A DNA stretch of 64,000 bases from Bifidobacterium choerinum (GTDB lineage Bacteria; Actinomycetota; Actinomycetes; Actinomycetales; Bifidobacteriaceae). A program made the position numbers and the translations under genes. The DNA lies in assembly GCF_000741135.1 (NCBI RefSeq), contig NZ_JGYU01000001.1, forward strand, positions 1 through 64,000, given 5' to 3'. Of this stretch, positions 29,833 through 39,354 are shown piece after piece (positions within the stretch are counted from its first letter, which is position 1; every line of letters begins with the position of its first letter). The notes beneath the pieces were generated by a model. It had not been told where the DNA came from, searched no databases, and worked only from the letters and a program-made list of their open reading frames with translations.

Positions 29833-31530
29833 TCAGTCGTGCGCCTCCTGATACGGCTCGATGGTCTCCTCCTGCAGCGCATCGGATGAGACGTCGGCGG
29901 TCTCGACTTCGACCGGGGCGTGCTCGACCGTTTCTGTTTGCACAGCGCCTTCCGTCTGAGCGTCGTCTTCCGGCGCGGCGACGTCCGGCGTTTCGGCGAC
30001 GTCCGGTTCGACGGTCGCCTCGACGTCCGTCGCATGCTCGTCGTCCGCCGCGTCCGCCGGCTGCTCGGCATCCGACGACTCCGCCGACGTCCCGGCATCG
30101 GCCGCCTTCCGATCGGCTTCGTCGTGCGGCGACCCGGCGTCCGCGCCGGCCTTCGCGCTGAGCGCGTCGTCGAAGTCCTCGCCTTCGTTCTCGGCGTCGG
30201 TCGCCAGTTCGGCGACGACCTGCGTCCGTCCGATCGTGTCCGAGGCCGCGGAGTCGGCGAGCACCTGACGCTGCTCGCCGTCGACGATCGCGTCCGCCGC
30301 GTCGACGATCTGCTGCGCCGGCGCCTGCGCCGGCTTCCCGGCGTCTGTCTCGCCGGCGATCGCCTCGTCGGCGGCCTTGCGCTGCGCATCGGCGTCGGGC
30401 ATCGGCACGTCGGCGTCCTGCGCGGCCCGACGCTCCTCATGCGGCACGTCGTCTCCGGCCGGCGCCTCTCCGTCATGGCGCTTGGCTTCGTGGTCGTGCT
30501 TCTTCGCGTCGACGACCGTCTCGATCAGCTCGACGTCGCCGCGCTCCTCGCGCGGGCTCTGCGCGACGATGTCGATGTGCACGTCGTCGTAGGCGGGCTT
30601 CGTCTGGATCCACAGACGGCTCGGCTCGGGCGGCTCGATCTGCGAATGCTCGCCGCAGCCGTGGTCGAGCGAGACGACGCGGCCGTCGTCGGGGCTCCAC
30701 CGGTTCGCGCAGACGCCGAACATCTCGGACAGGTCGCCGCGCAGCGGGATGAAGAAGCCGCAGGTCGAGCAGACGTTGCCGTTCGCCGTCTTCGTCGACA
30801 GCGACTTCGGGCCGTGCGGGCCGTCGTACCAGCGCTGCGCCGTCTGCGCACGGCCGAACGGCGACATGACGGCGCGACGCGACAGGTCGAACTCCTCGAT
30901 CGCGTCGTGCAGGTCCTGCTGCGTCGTCGACGATTCCCGATGCGCCTGCTGCGACTGCGCATCCGCCGCATCGGCGCCGGACTGCGCTTCGGGACGGTCC
31001 TCGACGGCCTCGGACACGGTCTCGACGCCTTCGATGACGGCCGCGGCATCGTCGAGCCGCGTTTCGGCTTCGGCCTGCGCCGTCCGCTGCGCCTGCCTCT
31101 CATGCTCCGCGTCCCGTTCGGAGTCCTCGTCGACGGCGCCATGCGTCTCCTCGACCTGCTCGATCGTCGTCTCGGTGACGCCGGGCTCGAGCCGCTCGTC
31201 GCCGGGCTCGGTGCCGATCGAATCGGTCACCGACAGGTCGGACGGTTCGAGGCGGTCCTTCCACGGCACCCATGGCGGCGGCAGCAGCGCCTTGTCGGTC
31301 GGGATCAATGACGCCTCGTCGACGGTCCAGCGGTCGGCGTCGACGTCGTGGAACAACGTGACCGACCACTGCCAGCCCTCGTAGCCGACCATCGTCGCCA
31401 CGAAACGGAAATCGGTCACGCCGTCCGCGCTCGTCTCGCTCGTCACGAAGGCGCCGACGTGGTCGGCGTCCTCCGCCGTGTCGATCGCGACGGCGCGTGC
31501 GAGCGCCTCCGGGTCAAATTCTTCTGCCAT
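29833..31530 (-). CDS. DUF3027 domain protein with zinc-ribbon-like module and long acidic tail
   Basis: A 565-residue soluble protein. Residues 1-125 carry the actinobacterial DUF3027 pattern: VGAFVTSETSADGVTDFRF, GYEGWQWSVTLFHD, WTVDEASLIPTDKALLPPPWVPW. After an acidic spacer the family's second part appears at about 210-300: LSRRAVMSPFGRAQTAQRWYDG, then CSTCGFFIPLRGDLSEMFGVCANRWSPDDGRVVSLDHGCGEHS, with C-x2-C...C...C likely binding zinc. The last 250 residues are low-complexity (A, D, E, Q) and probably disordered. It begins 3 nt after the stop of the cold-shock-domain gene, so the pair is translationally linked, suggesting a joint RNA- or transcription-related role. Biochemical function unknown. 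Confidence 0.85.
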   Translation of the reverse strand: MAEEFDPEALARAVAIDTAEDADHVGAFVTSETSADGVTDFRFVATMVGYEGWQWSVTLFHDVDADRWTVDEASLIPTDKALLPPPWVPWKDRLEPSDLSVTDSIGTEPGDERLEPGVTETTIEQVEETHGAVDEDSERDAEHERQAQRTAQAEAETRLDDAAAVIEGVETVSEAVEDRPEAQSGADAADAQSQQAHRESSTTQQDLHDAIEEFDLSRRAVMSPFGRAQTAQRWYDGPHGPKSLSTKTANGNVCSTCGFFIPLRGDLSEMFGVCANRWSPDDGRVVSLDHGCGEHSQIEPPEPSRLWIQTKPAYDDVHIDIVAQSPREERGDVELIETVVDAKKHDHEAKRHDGEAPAGDDVPHEERRAAQDADVPMPDADAQRKAADEAIAGETDAGKPAQAPAQQIVDAADAIVDGEQRQVLADSAASDTIGRTQVVAELATDAENEGEDFDDALSAKAGADAGSPHDEADRKAADAGTSAESSDAEQPADAADDEHATDVEATVEPDVAETPDVAAPEDDAQTEGAVQTETVEHAPVEVETADVSSDALQEETIEPYQEAHD

Positions 31531-31533
31531 CGT

Positions 31534-31923
31534 TCATTCCTGTACGTCGAAGTTGTCCGCGACGGCGCGCAGCAGCTGGGCGAGCTTGTGGCTGTCCGCC
31601 TGCGACGGGTAGCGGTGCCGGCGCAGCTGGTTGCCGGCGTTGTCGAGCAGCTTGATGAGGTCCTCGACGATCGCGGCCATGTCGTCCGGCTTCGGCCGCG
31701 TCGCCTTGACGAGTGACGGCGCCGTCTTGATCGGCGTCACGCTCATCGCGACCGGTCCGCGGTTGCCGTCGACGACCGAATACTCGACGCGGGCGCCCTT
31801 GCGCAGTTCGCTCACTCCCGCAGGCAGCGAGGTCTGCGGAAGGAACACGTCCGGACCCTCATCGCCGGCGATGAATCCAAATCCCTTCTTCGCATCGAAC
31901 CAACGTACGCGTCCGCTAGGCAT
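31534..31923 (-). CDS. Cold-shock-domain protein with C-terminal helical extension (CspB-like)
   Basis: 129 residues. The N-terminal 65 form a cold-shock domain: MPSGRVRWFDAKKGFGFIAGD includes RNP1 (KGFGFI), and DVFLPQTSL is the RNP2 region, here with LPQ in place of the usual VH. The second half (KPDDMAAIVEDLIKLLDNAGNQLRRHRYPSQADSHKLAQLLRAVADNFD) is a helical extension seen in longer actinobacterial CSD proteins. The ATG at 31923 follows a GAGAGG ribosome binding site; a GTG two codons upstream is less likely. It is coupled to the DUF3027 gene. RNA or ssDNA binding is probable. Confidence 0.9.
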   Translation of the reverse strand: MPSGRVRWFDAKKGFGFIAGDEGPDVFLPQTSLPAGVSELRKGARVEYSVVDGNRGPVAMSVTPIKTAPSLVKATRPKPDDMAAIVEDLIKLLDNAGNQLRRHRYPSQADSHKLAQLLRAVADNFDVQE

Positions 31924-32026
31924 GTCCACCTCTCACTGTTCCCAGATTGTCCTGTTGCTGTTTGTCTTGTTGCTGTTGCCGTCTCGACGCGGGGAACCTG
32001 CCCCGCGTTCTTACCAAATCTTCATT

Positions 32027-33841
32027 CTACTGCACGGACTGCGCATCCGTCGAGCGCCTGCGCTTCGTCTCCTTGCGCGCCTCGCCGCGGCGCTTCGCGT
32101 CCTTGGGCTGCGCGGCGTCGGAGCGCCGTTCGTCCGACTCCGTCACGCCGCCCTGCGTGAGCGGCAGGATTAGCGTCAATGTCAGGCCGCCGCCGTCGCT
32201 TTCGCCGGCGCAGATGAAGCCGTGGTGCGCGTTGACGACCGACTGCGCGATCGCCATGCCGAGCCCGGTGCCGCCCTTGAGCCTGGCGCGGGAGGAATCG
32301 GCGGTGTAGAAGCGTTCGAAGATCTTCGAGCGCGCCTCGGCGGGCACGCCCGGGCCGTGGTCAGCGAAGCGTGCGACGGCGACCGTCATGCCACGGTCCG
32401 TCGTCGTATATTCGCCGGCCGCACGCAGCACATGCGCCATCGACTCGTCGTCGGGCGGCAGCTGCGCGAGCTCGTCGGCCTCCATCGCCAGGCCGAGGAC
32501 GCCGAGCGAGAGCTCGACCGGCGAATCCTGCGGCGTGTAGCGGTGGATATTGCCGACGATGTTCGTGACGACCTGCTGCAGGCGCGCGCCGTCGGCGACG
32601 ATCGTGACCTTCGGCAGCGCGCCCTCGGTCATCGTCAGCGTCGGATGCGCGGGGTCGGCCATGTCGAGCCCGACGACGCCGGTGCGGATCTGGCGTTCCG
32701 GGTCGAGCGCGTGCAGGTCGCTCGCCGAGTCGGCGAGGACGGCGCCGATGTCGACGCGCTGCGTGATCGAGATGCCGCGGCCCTCGTCGAGTCGGGCGAG
32801 CGAGAGCAGGTCCTCGACGAGCACGGTCATACGGGCGCTCGACGCCTCGATGTGGTCGATCGAATCGTCGGCGCGCGCGAGCGCGTCGGCGGCGTCGCCG
32901 CTGCCGCGCTGCATCTTGTACAGTTCGGCGTAGCCGTGGATTGCGGCGAGCGGCGTGCGCAGCTCGTGGCTCGCGTCGGAGACGAAGCGCTTCATCTTGT
33001 CGGTCGCCGCCTGCTGCTGGCGGAAGCTGCGTTCAATCTGCGCGAGCATGAGGTTGAGCGAGCGCGACAGCGAGCCGATCTCGGTGCCTTCGGGCGCCGA
33101 CGGGATGCGCTGCGACAGGTCGCCGTTGGCGATCTTCGCGGCCGTCTTCTCGATGCGTTTGAGCGGTTCGAGCGTGCGCTGCACGAGCAGTGCGCTGACG
33201 ACGCCGCCGAGCATGACGACGGCGATGCTCACCATGACGCAGAACTTCGTCAGGTTGTCGACCATGTCGATCTGGTTGCCGAGCGACAGGCCGATGTAGA
33301 TGATGCCGCGGTCGTGCTGGTTGCCGTTCGCGTCCTCGCTGATCCAGCGCAGCGCGACGACGCGCCACGGGTATTCGGCCATCGTCATCGTCGAATGGTC
33401 GGGCGTGCGCGTCGCGTGCGACGTGTCGACGATCGCCGGCGTCGTGTACGGCTTCGCGAGCTCGTGGCCGGCGAGGTCGCCGTCCATCGGCAGCCGCGGC
33501 CGTGAGACGACGCCGTCCTTGTAGACCGGCTGCAGCAGCACCGTCGACGTCTGCGTGTTCGCGTCGTAGGCCTGCACGTAGTAGCTGATCATCAGGTTCG
33601 ACGCGTTCGCCTTGTCGTTGAGCAGCACCGTGTTCTTGAAGACGAGCTCCGCCTGCTGCAGCAGCTGGCTATCGGTGCGCTGCATCATGTAGTTGTTGAC
33701 GAGCTGCGTGATCGCCAGCGAGATGCAGACGGTGCCCACCGACAGCAGCACGATGATCGACGCGACGAGCTTCGCGCTCAGCGAGACGTGCGCGAGCGGC
33801 CCGTTCTCCCTGCGCGCCGCCGCGTTGCCCATTCTGCCCAT
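32027..33841 (-). CDS. Sensor histidine kinase
   Basis: A 604-residue membrane-bound two-component kinase. TM1 (about 22-46) and TM2 (about 196-220) enclose an extracytoplasmic sensor of about 150 residues. A HAMP domain (VQRTLEPLKRIEKTAAKIANGDLSQRI) follows. The HisKA motif VSDASHELRTPLAAIHGYAE carries the phospho-accepting His. HATPase motifs are NIVGNIHRYTP (N box), FADHGPGVPAEARSKIFERFY (G1/F) and GGTGLGMAIAQSVV (G2). The C-terminal 45 residues are basic and disordered. It lies 36 nt downstream of its response regulator gene. The sensor shows no known ligand motif, so the signal is unknown. Confidence 0.94.
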   Translation of the reverse strand: MGRMGNAAARRENGPLAHVSLSAKLVASIIVLLSVGTVCISLAITQLVNNYMMQRTDSQLLQQAELVFKNTVLLNDKANASNLMISYYVQAYDANTQTSTVLLQPVYKDGVVSRPRLPMDGDLAGHELAKPYTTPAIVDTSHATRTPDHSTMTMAEYPWRVVALRWISEDANGNQHDRGIIYIGLSLGNQIDMVDNLTKFCVMVSIAVVMLGGVVSALLVQRTLEPLKRIEKTAAKIANGDLSQRIPSAPEGTEIGSLSRSLNLMLAQIERSFRQQQAATDKMKRFVSDASHELRTPLAAIHGYAELYKMQRGSGDAADALARADDSIDHIEASSARMTVLVEDLLSLARLDEGRGISITQRVDIGAVLADSASDLHALDPERQIRTGVVGLDMADPAHPTLTMTEGALPKVTIVADGARLQQVVTNIVGNIHRYTPQDSPVELSLGVLGLAMEADELAQLPPDDESMAHVLRAAGEYTTTDRGMTVAVARFADHGPGVPAEARSKIFERFYTADSSRARLKGGTGLGMAIAQSVVNAHHGFICAGESDGGGLTLTLILPLTQGGVTESDERRSDAAQPKDAKRRGEARKETKRRRSTDAQSVQ

Positions 33842-33877
33842 CGTCCGTCTTTCCTCGCCGTCCTTCGTGTCCGGCGC

Positions 33878-34615
33878 TCAGCTGCGCGGGACCCTGATCA
33901 TGTAGCCGATGCCGCGCTTCGTCTCGATGAGCGGCTGCACCTTGTGCTTCGTGCCGTCCTCGTCGGTCACCTCGAGGTCGTCGACCTTCTTGCGCAGATA
34001 GGAGATGTACGATTCGACGATCGCCGCGTCTCCGCCCCAGTCGTACTGCCAGACGTGGTCGAGGATCTGCGCCTTCGACAGCACGCGCCCCTCGTTGTCC
34101 ATCAGGTAGCGCAGCAGCTTGTATTCGGTCGGGCTCAGGTCGATCTGCTGGCCGGCGCGCGTCACGTCGTGCGAGTCCTCGTTGATCTCGAGGTCGCCGA
34201 CGCGGATGATCGGGTCGTCTTCGACGTGCTCGCGCGTGCGGCGCAGGATCGCGCGGATGCGCGCGACGACCTCCTCGAGGCTGAACGGCTTGGTCACGTA
34301 GTCGTCGCCGCCGACGGTCAGTCCCATGACCTTGTCCTGCGTGTCGTCGCGCGCGGTCAGGAAGAGGACCGGCGCGTCGATGCCCTCCTGGCGGATGCGG
34401 CGCGTGACGGTGAAGCCGTCGATGTCCGGCAGCATGACGTCGAGGATGATCAGGTCCGGCTTCGTGCGTTCGATGACCTCGATCGCCTCGGATCCGGAGG
34501 CCGCGGTCTCGACCTCGTAGCCGGCGAAGTGCAGCGAGGCGACGAGGAGTTCGCGGATGGACGGTTCGTCGTCGACGACGGCGATCTTTGCTTCAGTACC
34601 TTTGCTCGCGTTCAT
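33878..34615 (-). CDS. OmpR/PhoB-family response regulator
   Basis: A 245-residue regulator paired with the downstream kinase. The receiver domain (about 10-122) has AVVDDEPS (acidic pocket), the phospho-acceptor in LIILDVMLPDIDG, the threonine in LFLTARDD and the lysine in YVTKPFSLEE. The winged-helix DNA-binding domain (about 145-240) ends KVQPLIETKRGIGYMIRVPRS. It has a good match to the TrcR/MprA-like actinobacterial group, but orthology is not claimed. The start was placed at ATG34615; ATGs at 34624 and 34627 are also possible. Direct repeats at 34639-34665 suggest autoregulation. Confidence 0.93.
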   Translation of the reverse strand: MNASKGTEAKIAVVDDEPSIRELLVASLHFAGYEVETAASGSEAIEVIERTKPDLIILDVMLPDIDGFTVTRRIRQEGIDAPVLFLTARDDTQDKVMGLTVGGDDYVTKPFSLEEVVARIRAILRRTREHVEDDPIIRVGDLEINEDSHDVTRAGQQIDLSPTEYKLLRYLMDNEGRVLSKAQILDHVWQYDWGGDAAIVESYISYLRKKVDDLEVTDEDGTKHKVQPLIETKRGIGYMIRVPRS

Positions 34616-34638
34616 ACCGTTCATCATGGACTCGCCGA

Positions 34639-34665
34639 CTGAAGGTTTCCTGAATGTCCGCTGTG
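34639..34665. promoter_or_regulatory. 11-bp-spaced direct repeats upstream of the response regulator
   Basis: CTGAA at 34639, CTGAA at 34650 and CTGTG at 34661 recur every 11 bp just upstream of the response regulator start. OmpR-family regulators typically bind such head-to-tail half-sites one helical turn apart, so autoregulation is plausible. Confidence 0.45.
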
Positions 34666-34704
34666 AATTCCGTTCCGCGCCGGCTTGCCCTTGCGGCATG
34701 GCGC

Positions 34705-35643
34705 TCAGCCCCTGTACTTCGCGTGCGGATTGGCGGCGCCGGCCGTCCCCGTCGCGGGCGTGCCGGCGGCGGTCGCGGTGTCTGCGGTGGCCTCGACAGG
34801 CGAGTCGTCCGCGTCGGCGTCGGCGTCGCCATCCGCATCGGCGTGCGGCGCATGCTCCCCGTCACGCACGTCCCCGGCGGCGTCGGCGTCGACCTCGCGG
34901 CGGCGGCGCACGACGATGACGACACCGACGACGACGGCCGCGAGCGCGACGACGCCGATGACGGCGACGGCGCCGACGATGACGGCCGAATGGGATGTCG
35001 CCGTGTCCTTCTCCTTGTCGATGACGTCCATCATGTCGATCGCCGAGCGCGCCCAGTCGGGGCTTTCGCCGGTCTTGACGTCGGTGAGCGGCGCCGAGGC
35101 GGCTTCGGAGAGCGCGTCGACGCTCTGCTGGCTGCTGAGCCATTCCTCGGAATCCGGCGAGACGACGACGGCGAGGTTGCCGTCGTTCGTCGCGACGGCG
35201 AGCAGCACGGTGTTCGGCGCCGGGCCGAGCGACTGGAGCGTCTGGCGCGCCCAGTCGTCCGGCGGGTCGGTCGAGTTGAACGAGTCGACGTAGATGAGGC
35301 GCACCTGCACGCCGGTCCGCTCGCGCGTGTGCGTGATCGCGTCGGAGACCTTCGCGATGTCGTTGCCGAGCAGGTTCTGCGGGTCGAGGATGTAGCCGCT
35401 GTTGGGGTCGACGGCCGCGTCGTCGTCCGTCGTCTGCGAAGTCGTCGGCGACGGCGTCGTCTCGTCGGCGATCGCGGCCGGCGCGAAGGCGGCCATGCCC
35501 GGAGCCATGGCGAGGACGAAGGCGAGCGCGAGCGCGGCGCAGCGGCGCGCGAGCCGCGTCGTCACGCCGTCGGAGGAATGTGGATGACCGCCCCGTCCGT
35601 ACACAGGGGTCGTTGCGCCTTGGTTCTCGATTCGCGTTGTCAT
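34705..35643 (-). CDS. TPM-domain exported membrane protein
   Basis: A 312-residue protein of the TPM (TLP18.3/Psb32/MOLO-1) family. The N-terminus is basic; a hydrophobic stretch (LARRCAALALAFVLAMAPGMAAFAPAAIA) works as a signal peptide. The TPM domain spans about residues 80-205: YILDPQNLLGNDIAKVSDAITHTRERTGVQVRLIYVDSFNS and NTVLLAVATNDGNLAVVVSPDSEEWLS. It is followed by a transmembrane helix (about 225-250) and a cytoplasmic tail rich in D, A and T. The family has been linked to membrane-protein quality control or phosphatase-like activity; the role here is open. The start is fixed by TACTGT 7 nt upstream of ATG35643. Confidence 0.82.
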   Translation of the reverse strand: MTTRIENQGATTPVYGRGGHPHSSDGVTTRLARRCAALALAFVLAMAPGMAAFAPAAIADETTPSPTTSQTTDDDAAVDPNSGYILDPQNLLGNDIAKVSDAITHTRERTGVQVRLIYVDSFNSTDPPDDWARQTLQSLGPAPNTVLLAVATNDGNLAVVVSPDSEEWLSSQQSVDALSEAASAPLTDVKTGESPDWARSAIDMMDVIDKEKDTATSHSAVIVGAVAVIGVVALAAVVVGVVIVVRRRREVDADAAGDVRDGEHAPHADADGDADADADDSPVEATADTATAAGTPATGTAGAANPHAKYRG

Positions 35644-35650
35644 ACATTCC

Positions 35651-35656
35651 ACAGTA
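35651..35656 (-). promoter_or_regulatory. -10 box of leaderless promoter for the TPM gene
   Basis: TACTGT (minus strand) ends 7 nt before ATG35643; no ribosome binding site is present. It decides between this ATG and one 9 nt upstream. Confidence 0.5.
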
Positions 35657-35737
35657 CCGGTCGGCGGTCACATGCCCTCCGGCGTTCCGCTCCGGCGGGA
35701 CGGCAGAACACAGGACAACGACGAAAGGAACGGGATC

Positions 35738-36031
35738 ATGCCCCAGTATCAGGTGGATTCGGAACGCATCCAGGCGTCGAGCGCGGCGGTGTGCTCGTCG
35801 GTCGCGCAGATCAGGCAGGCGGTGGGCGGCATGTATGCGAACCTCAACGCGCTGCAGGACTGCTGGCACGGCGGCGCGGCGACGCAGTTCGCGTCGCTCG
35901 CCGCGCAGTGGCGCGCCGCCCAGCAGCAGATGGAGCGTTCTCTGGAGTCGATCCAGCAGGCGCTCACGCAGGCGTCGACGGTGTACGCCGACGCCGAGCA
36001 TGTGGCGGCGCGGCTCTTCGCCGCCGGCTGA
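35738..36031 (+). CDS. WXG100-family (ESX/type VII) small secreted protein
   Basis: A 97-residue two-helix protein of the WXG100 family. The turn between helices is NALQDCWHGGAATQFASLAAQW (Trp-x-Gly present as W-H-G). The N-terminal helix has a heptad pattern (QVDSERIQASSAAVCSSVAQIRQAVGGMYANL), and the second helix ends near SESIQQALTQAS. Such proteins form helical hairpin dimers exported by type VII secretion. It stands alone: no partner WXG100 gene and no EccC/EssC ATPase lie nearby. The start was set by AAAGGA 8 nt upstream of ATG35738. It is convergent with groEL. Confidence 0.88.
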   Translation: MPQYQVDSERIQASSAAVCSSVAQIRQAVGGMYANLNALQDCWHGGAATQFASLAAQWRAAQQQMERSLESIQQALTQASTVYADAEHVAARLFAAG

Positions 36032-36070
36032 CGCGCCGCCGCGACACGCGGATGACGGCGAGGGGCGACG

Positions 36071-36105
36071 AAAAAGGTCCCGGCTCCCCATCGGGAGCCG
36101 GGACC
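36071..36105 (-). terminator. Terminator after groEL
   Basis: GGTCCCGGCTCCC and its complement (13-nt arms, 4-nt loop). On the minus strand the stem is followed by TTTTTCG, a classical Rho-independent signal for groEL; it also separates the convergent WXG100 gene. Confidence 0.88.
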
Positions 36106-36152
36106 CATGCACGGTCAGGCGACCGTGCTCATCGCATGGTCGCGGGCGTCGA

Positions 36153-37793
<1,641 letters not shown>

Positions 37794-37878
37794 TCATTAC
37801 GACATCACCCGGAACATCGGAGCGGCCGCCGACCGTCAGCTTCCGGCGATCACTCCCATCGCCCGAGTGCTACATCGC

Positions 37879-37908
37879 AGATTAGCACTCTCGATGCCCG
37901 AGTGCCAA
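37879..37908 (-). promoter_or_regulatory. groEL promoter overlapped by a CIRCE (HrcA) operator
   Basis: CIRCE: TTAGCACTC, nine bases, GAGTGCCAA (37882-37908), one mismatch from the consensus inverted repeat. On the minus strand TTGGCA (37903-37908) and TAATCT (37879-37884), 18 nt apart, form the promoter, so HrcA binding would block RNA polymerase directly. A further half-site GAGTGCTA lies at 37865-37872. Confidence 0.85.
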
Positions 37909-37993
37909 CACGACATGCTGCACATTGCGCTGTGGGCAAGATATGGGCCGGGCGGACATGCCGGCGCGGCGGGGACGGACGGACGGATACGAC

Positions 37994-38046
37994 AAGGCCG
38001 GACGACGTTCCCGCGGGCGGTTTCGTGCGGGTCGTGGTCCGGCCTT
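37994..38046 (-). terminator. Hairpin after cspA
   Basis: Outer arms AAGGCCGGAC / GTCCGGCCTT with an inner CCCGC / GCGGG stem lie just beyond the cspA stop codon. Confidence 0.7.
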
Positions 38047-38067
38047 GATGGGCCCCGCGGCGAGGCG

Positions 38068-38277
38068 CTAGCGACCGATCACCGATACCTTCGTCGCGCG
38101 GAGCCCCTTCGGCGTGTCCTCCAGTTCGAATTCGACGGCGTCGCCTTCGTGCAGCGTGCGGAAGCCCTCCGACTGGATCGCCGAATAGTGGACGAAGACG
38201 TCATCGCCTCCCTCCGCCGTCGTGATGAAACCATAACCCTTGCCAGCACTGAAGAACTTGACGGTTCCCTGTGTCAT
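38068..38277 (-). CDS. cspA: Cold-shock protein
   Basis: A 69-residue single-domain cold-shock protein binding RNA or single-stranded [20 protein letters not shown] contains RNP1 (KGYGFI) and [11 protein letters not shown] contains RNP2 (VFVHY). The length is that of the classical CspA family. The open frame extends 25 codons further upstream, but the homologous start is MTQGTVKFF. The -10-like TACACT at 38380-38385 implies a leader of roughly 95 nt, which in this family often controls cold-responsive translation. Confidence 0.95.
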   Translation of the reverse strand: MTQGTVKFFSAGKGYGFITTAEGGDDVFVHYSAIQSEGFRTLHEGDAVEFELEDTPKGLRATKVSVIGR

Positions 38278-38379
38278 TTCCCTAATTCTTTCTTTAGCCA
38301 AACCATGAAATCGCGATCGGCATGACCCGTGACCTAAAACGTCCCCAATCAACGGGAATCAGACCGTAATCGCAACTAC

Positions 38380-38385
38380 AGTGTA
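38380..38385 (-). promoter_or_regulatory. -10 candidate for cspA with long leader
   Basis: TACACT on the minus strand lies about 100 nt upstream of the cspA ATG. The long 5' leader fits cold-shock genes. No confident -35 is visible. Confidence 0.4.
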
Positions 38386-38481
38386 GCCACCCATATGGCC
38401 CGGGACGCACCCGGCGGCCCCATGCGTCCCGAATATGGACCGAACGGGGACGAGATCGCCGGCCGGCACGGCGACGAAAGA

Positions 38482-38515
38482 ACGGGTCCGCACACCCGAA
38501 GGCGCACGGACCCGT
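38482..38515. terminator. Hairpin after the LytR_C gene
   Basis: ACGGGTCCG pairs with CGGACCCGT across 38482-38515, just beyond the stop codon at 38539. Confidence 0.68.
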
Positions 38516-38538
38516 CCGATGGGCCGCGAAGACGGCGC

Positions 38539-39219
38539 TCACTGCATGAGCACAACGACGACCGGCGCACCGATGCCGGGCGCCTGTTCGACGGTGGCGA
38601 TGCCGAGCGTGTTGGCGACGGCCTGCGCCGTGGCCAGATCGGCGTCATTCTGGTACCACACGACGGTCTGCCCCGGCAGCGCCATGTCTCCCGGGTTCAT
38701 CGGCGTGGCGTTCGTGTAACCGTCGGCGACGAGCTTCTGCGCCTCGGTGGACGCGTATCCCTCCTGCGCGGTGCCGTTGACGACGCTGATCGCCGCCGCC
38801 TTGTTGACCTGCTGCGACTCCTCGGGCGTCGGCACCTGCGACGACTCGCTCGGCGACGCCGACTCGGAGGGCGACGCCGATGCGTCCGACGAGGCCGATT
38901 CGTTCGGCGAGGCCGACGCGTCCGCACCCGCCGAGGCCGTGGATTCGTCCTCCCCCGCCGCCTTCGTCGTCTGCGCGACCTGCGCGCTCGAGCTCGCCGA
39001 CGACGAGACGCGTCCGCGCAGCAGGTTCGCCGCCTCACCGGAGAAGATGCCCCAGAACAGCACGCCGGCGGCGACGGCGGCGATGATGACGACGACGAAG
39101 GGCGTGAGCCTGACGCCCCACGGGCGCGCGCCCCGGTGCACGCCGACCGGGCCCTGGGGCGGGTCGTCGTAGGCGTCCTTCGGGTAGGAGTCGTAACCTT
39201 CGCTGTCCTTGCGAGCCAT
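38539..39219 (-). CDS. Membrane-anchored LytR_C-domain protein
   Basis: A 226-residue bitopic protein. A short cytoplasmic N-terminus ([19 protein letters not shown]) is followed by one transmembrane helix (about 38-60, [22 protein letters not shown]). A linker of about 70 residues rich in S, A and E (repeated SASPSES-type units) leads to the C-terminal LytR_C domain (about 140-226): [49 protein letters not shown]. This domain is often found at the end of LytR-CpsA-Psr proteins or, as here, alone behind one membrane helix; its role is thought to be cell-envelope related. The GGAAGGAC site supports the start. Convincing signal, unknown function. Confidence 0.85.
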   Translation of the reverse strand: MARKDSEGYDSYPKDAYDDPPQGPVGVHRGARPWGVRLTPFVVVIIAAVAAGVLFWGIFSGEAANLLRGRVSSSASSSAQVAQTTKAAGEDESTASAGADASASPNESASSDASASPSESASPSESSQVPTPEESQQVNKAAAISVVNGTAQEGYASTEAQKLVADGYTNATPMNPGDMALPGQTVVWYQNDADLATAQAVANTLGIATVEQAPGIGAPVVVVLMQ

Positions 39220-39341
39220 AATGGTCCTTCCGTGTCTTACGAGCGTGTGCGCGACCGGCCAAGGCGCGCGCACGACGTTCCCGCAACTCACTATAACGAA
39301 CGCACTGGGCACGCCGCAACGCCACCGGCACGCGCCGCGGG

Positions 39342-39347
39342 TACCCT
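39342..39347 (+). promoter_or_regulatory. -10 box of leaderless promoter for ung
   Basis: TACCCT ends 7 nt before ATG39355; no ribosome binding site is present. Confidence 0.45.
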
Positions 39348-39354
39348 TGAAGCC

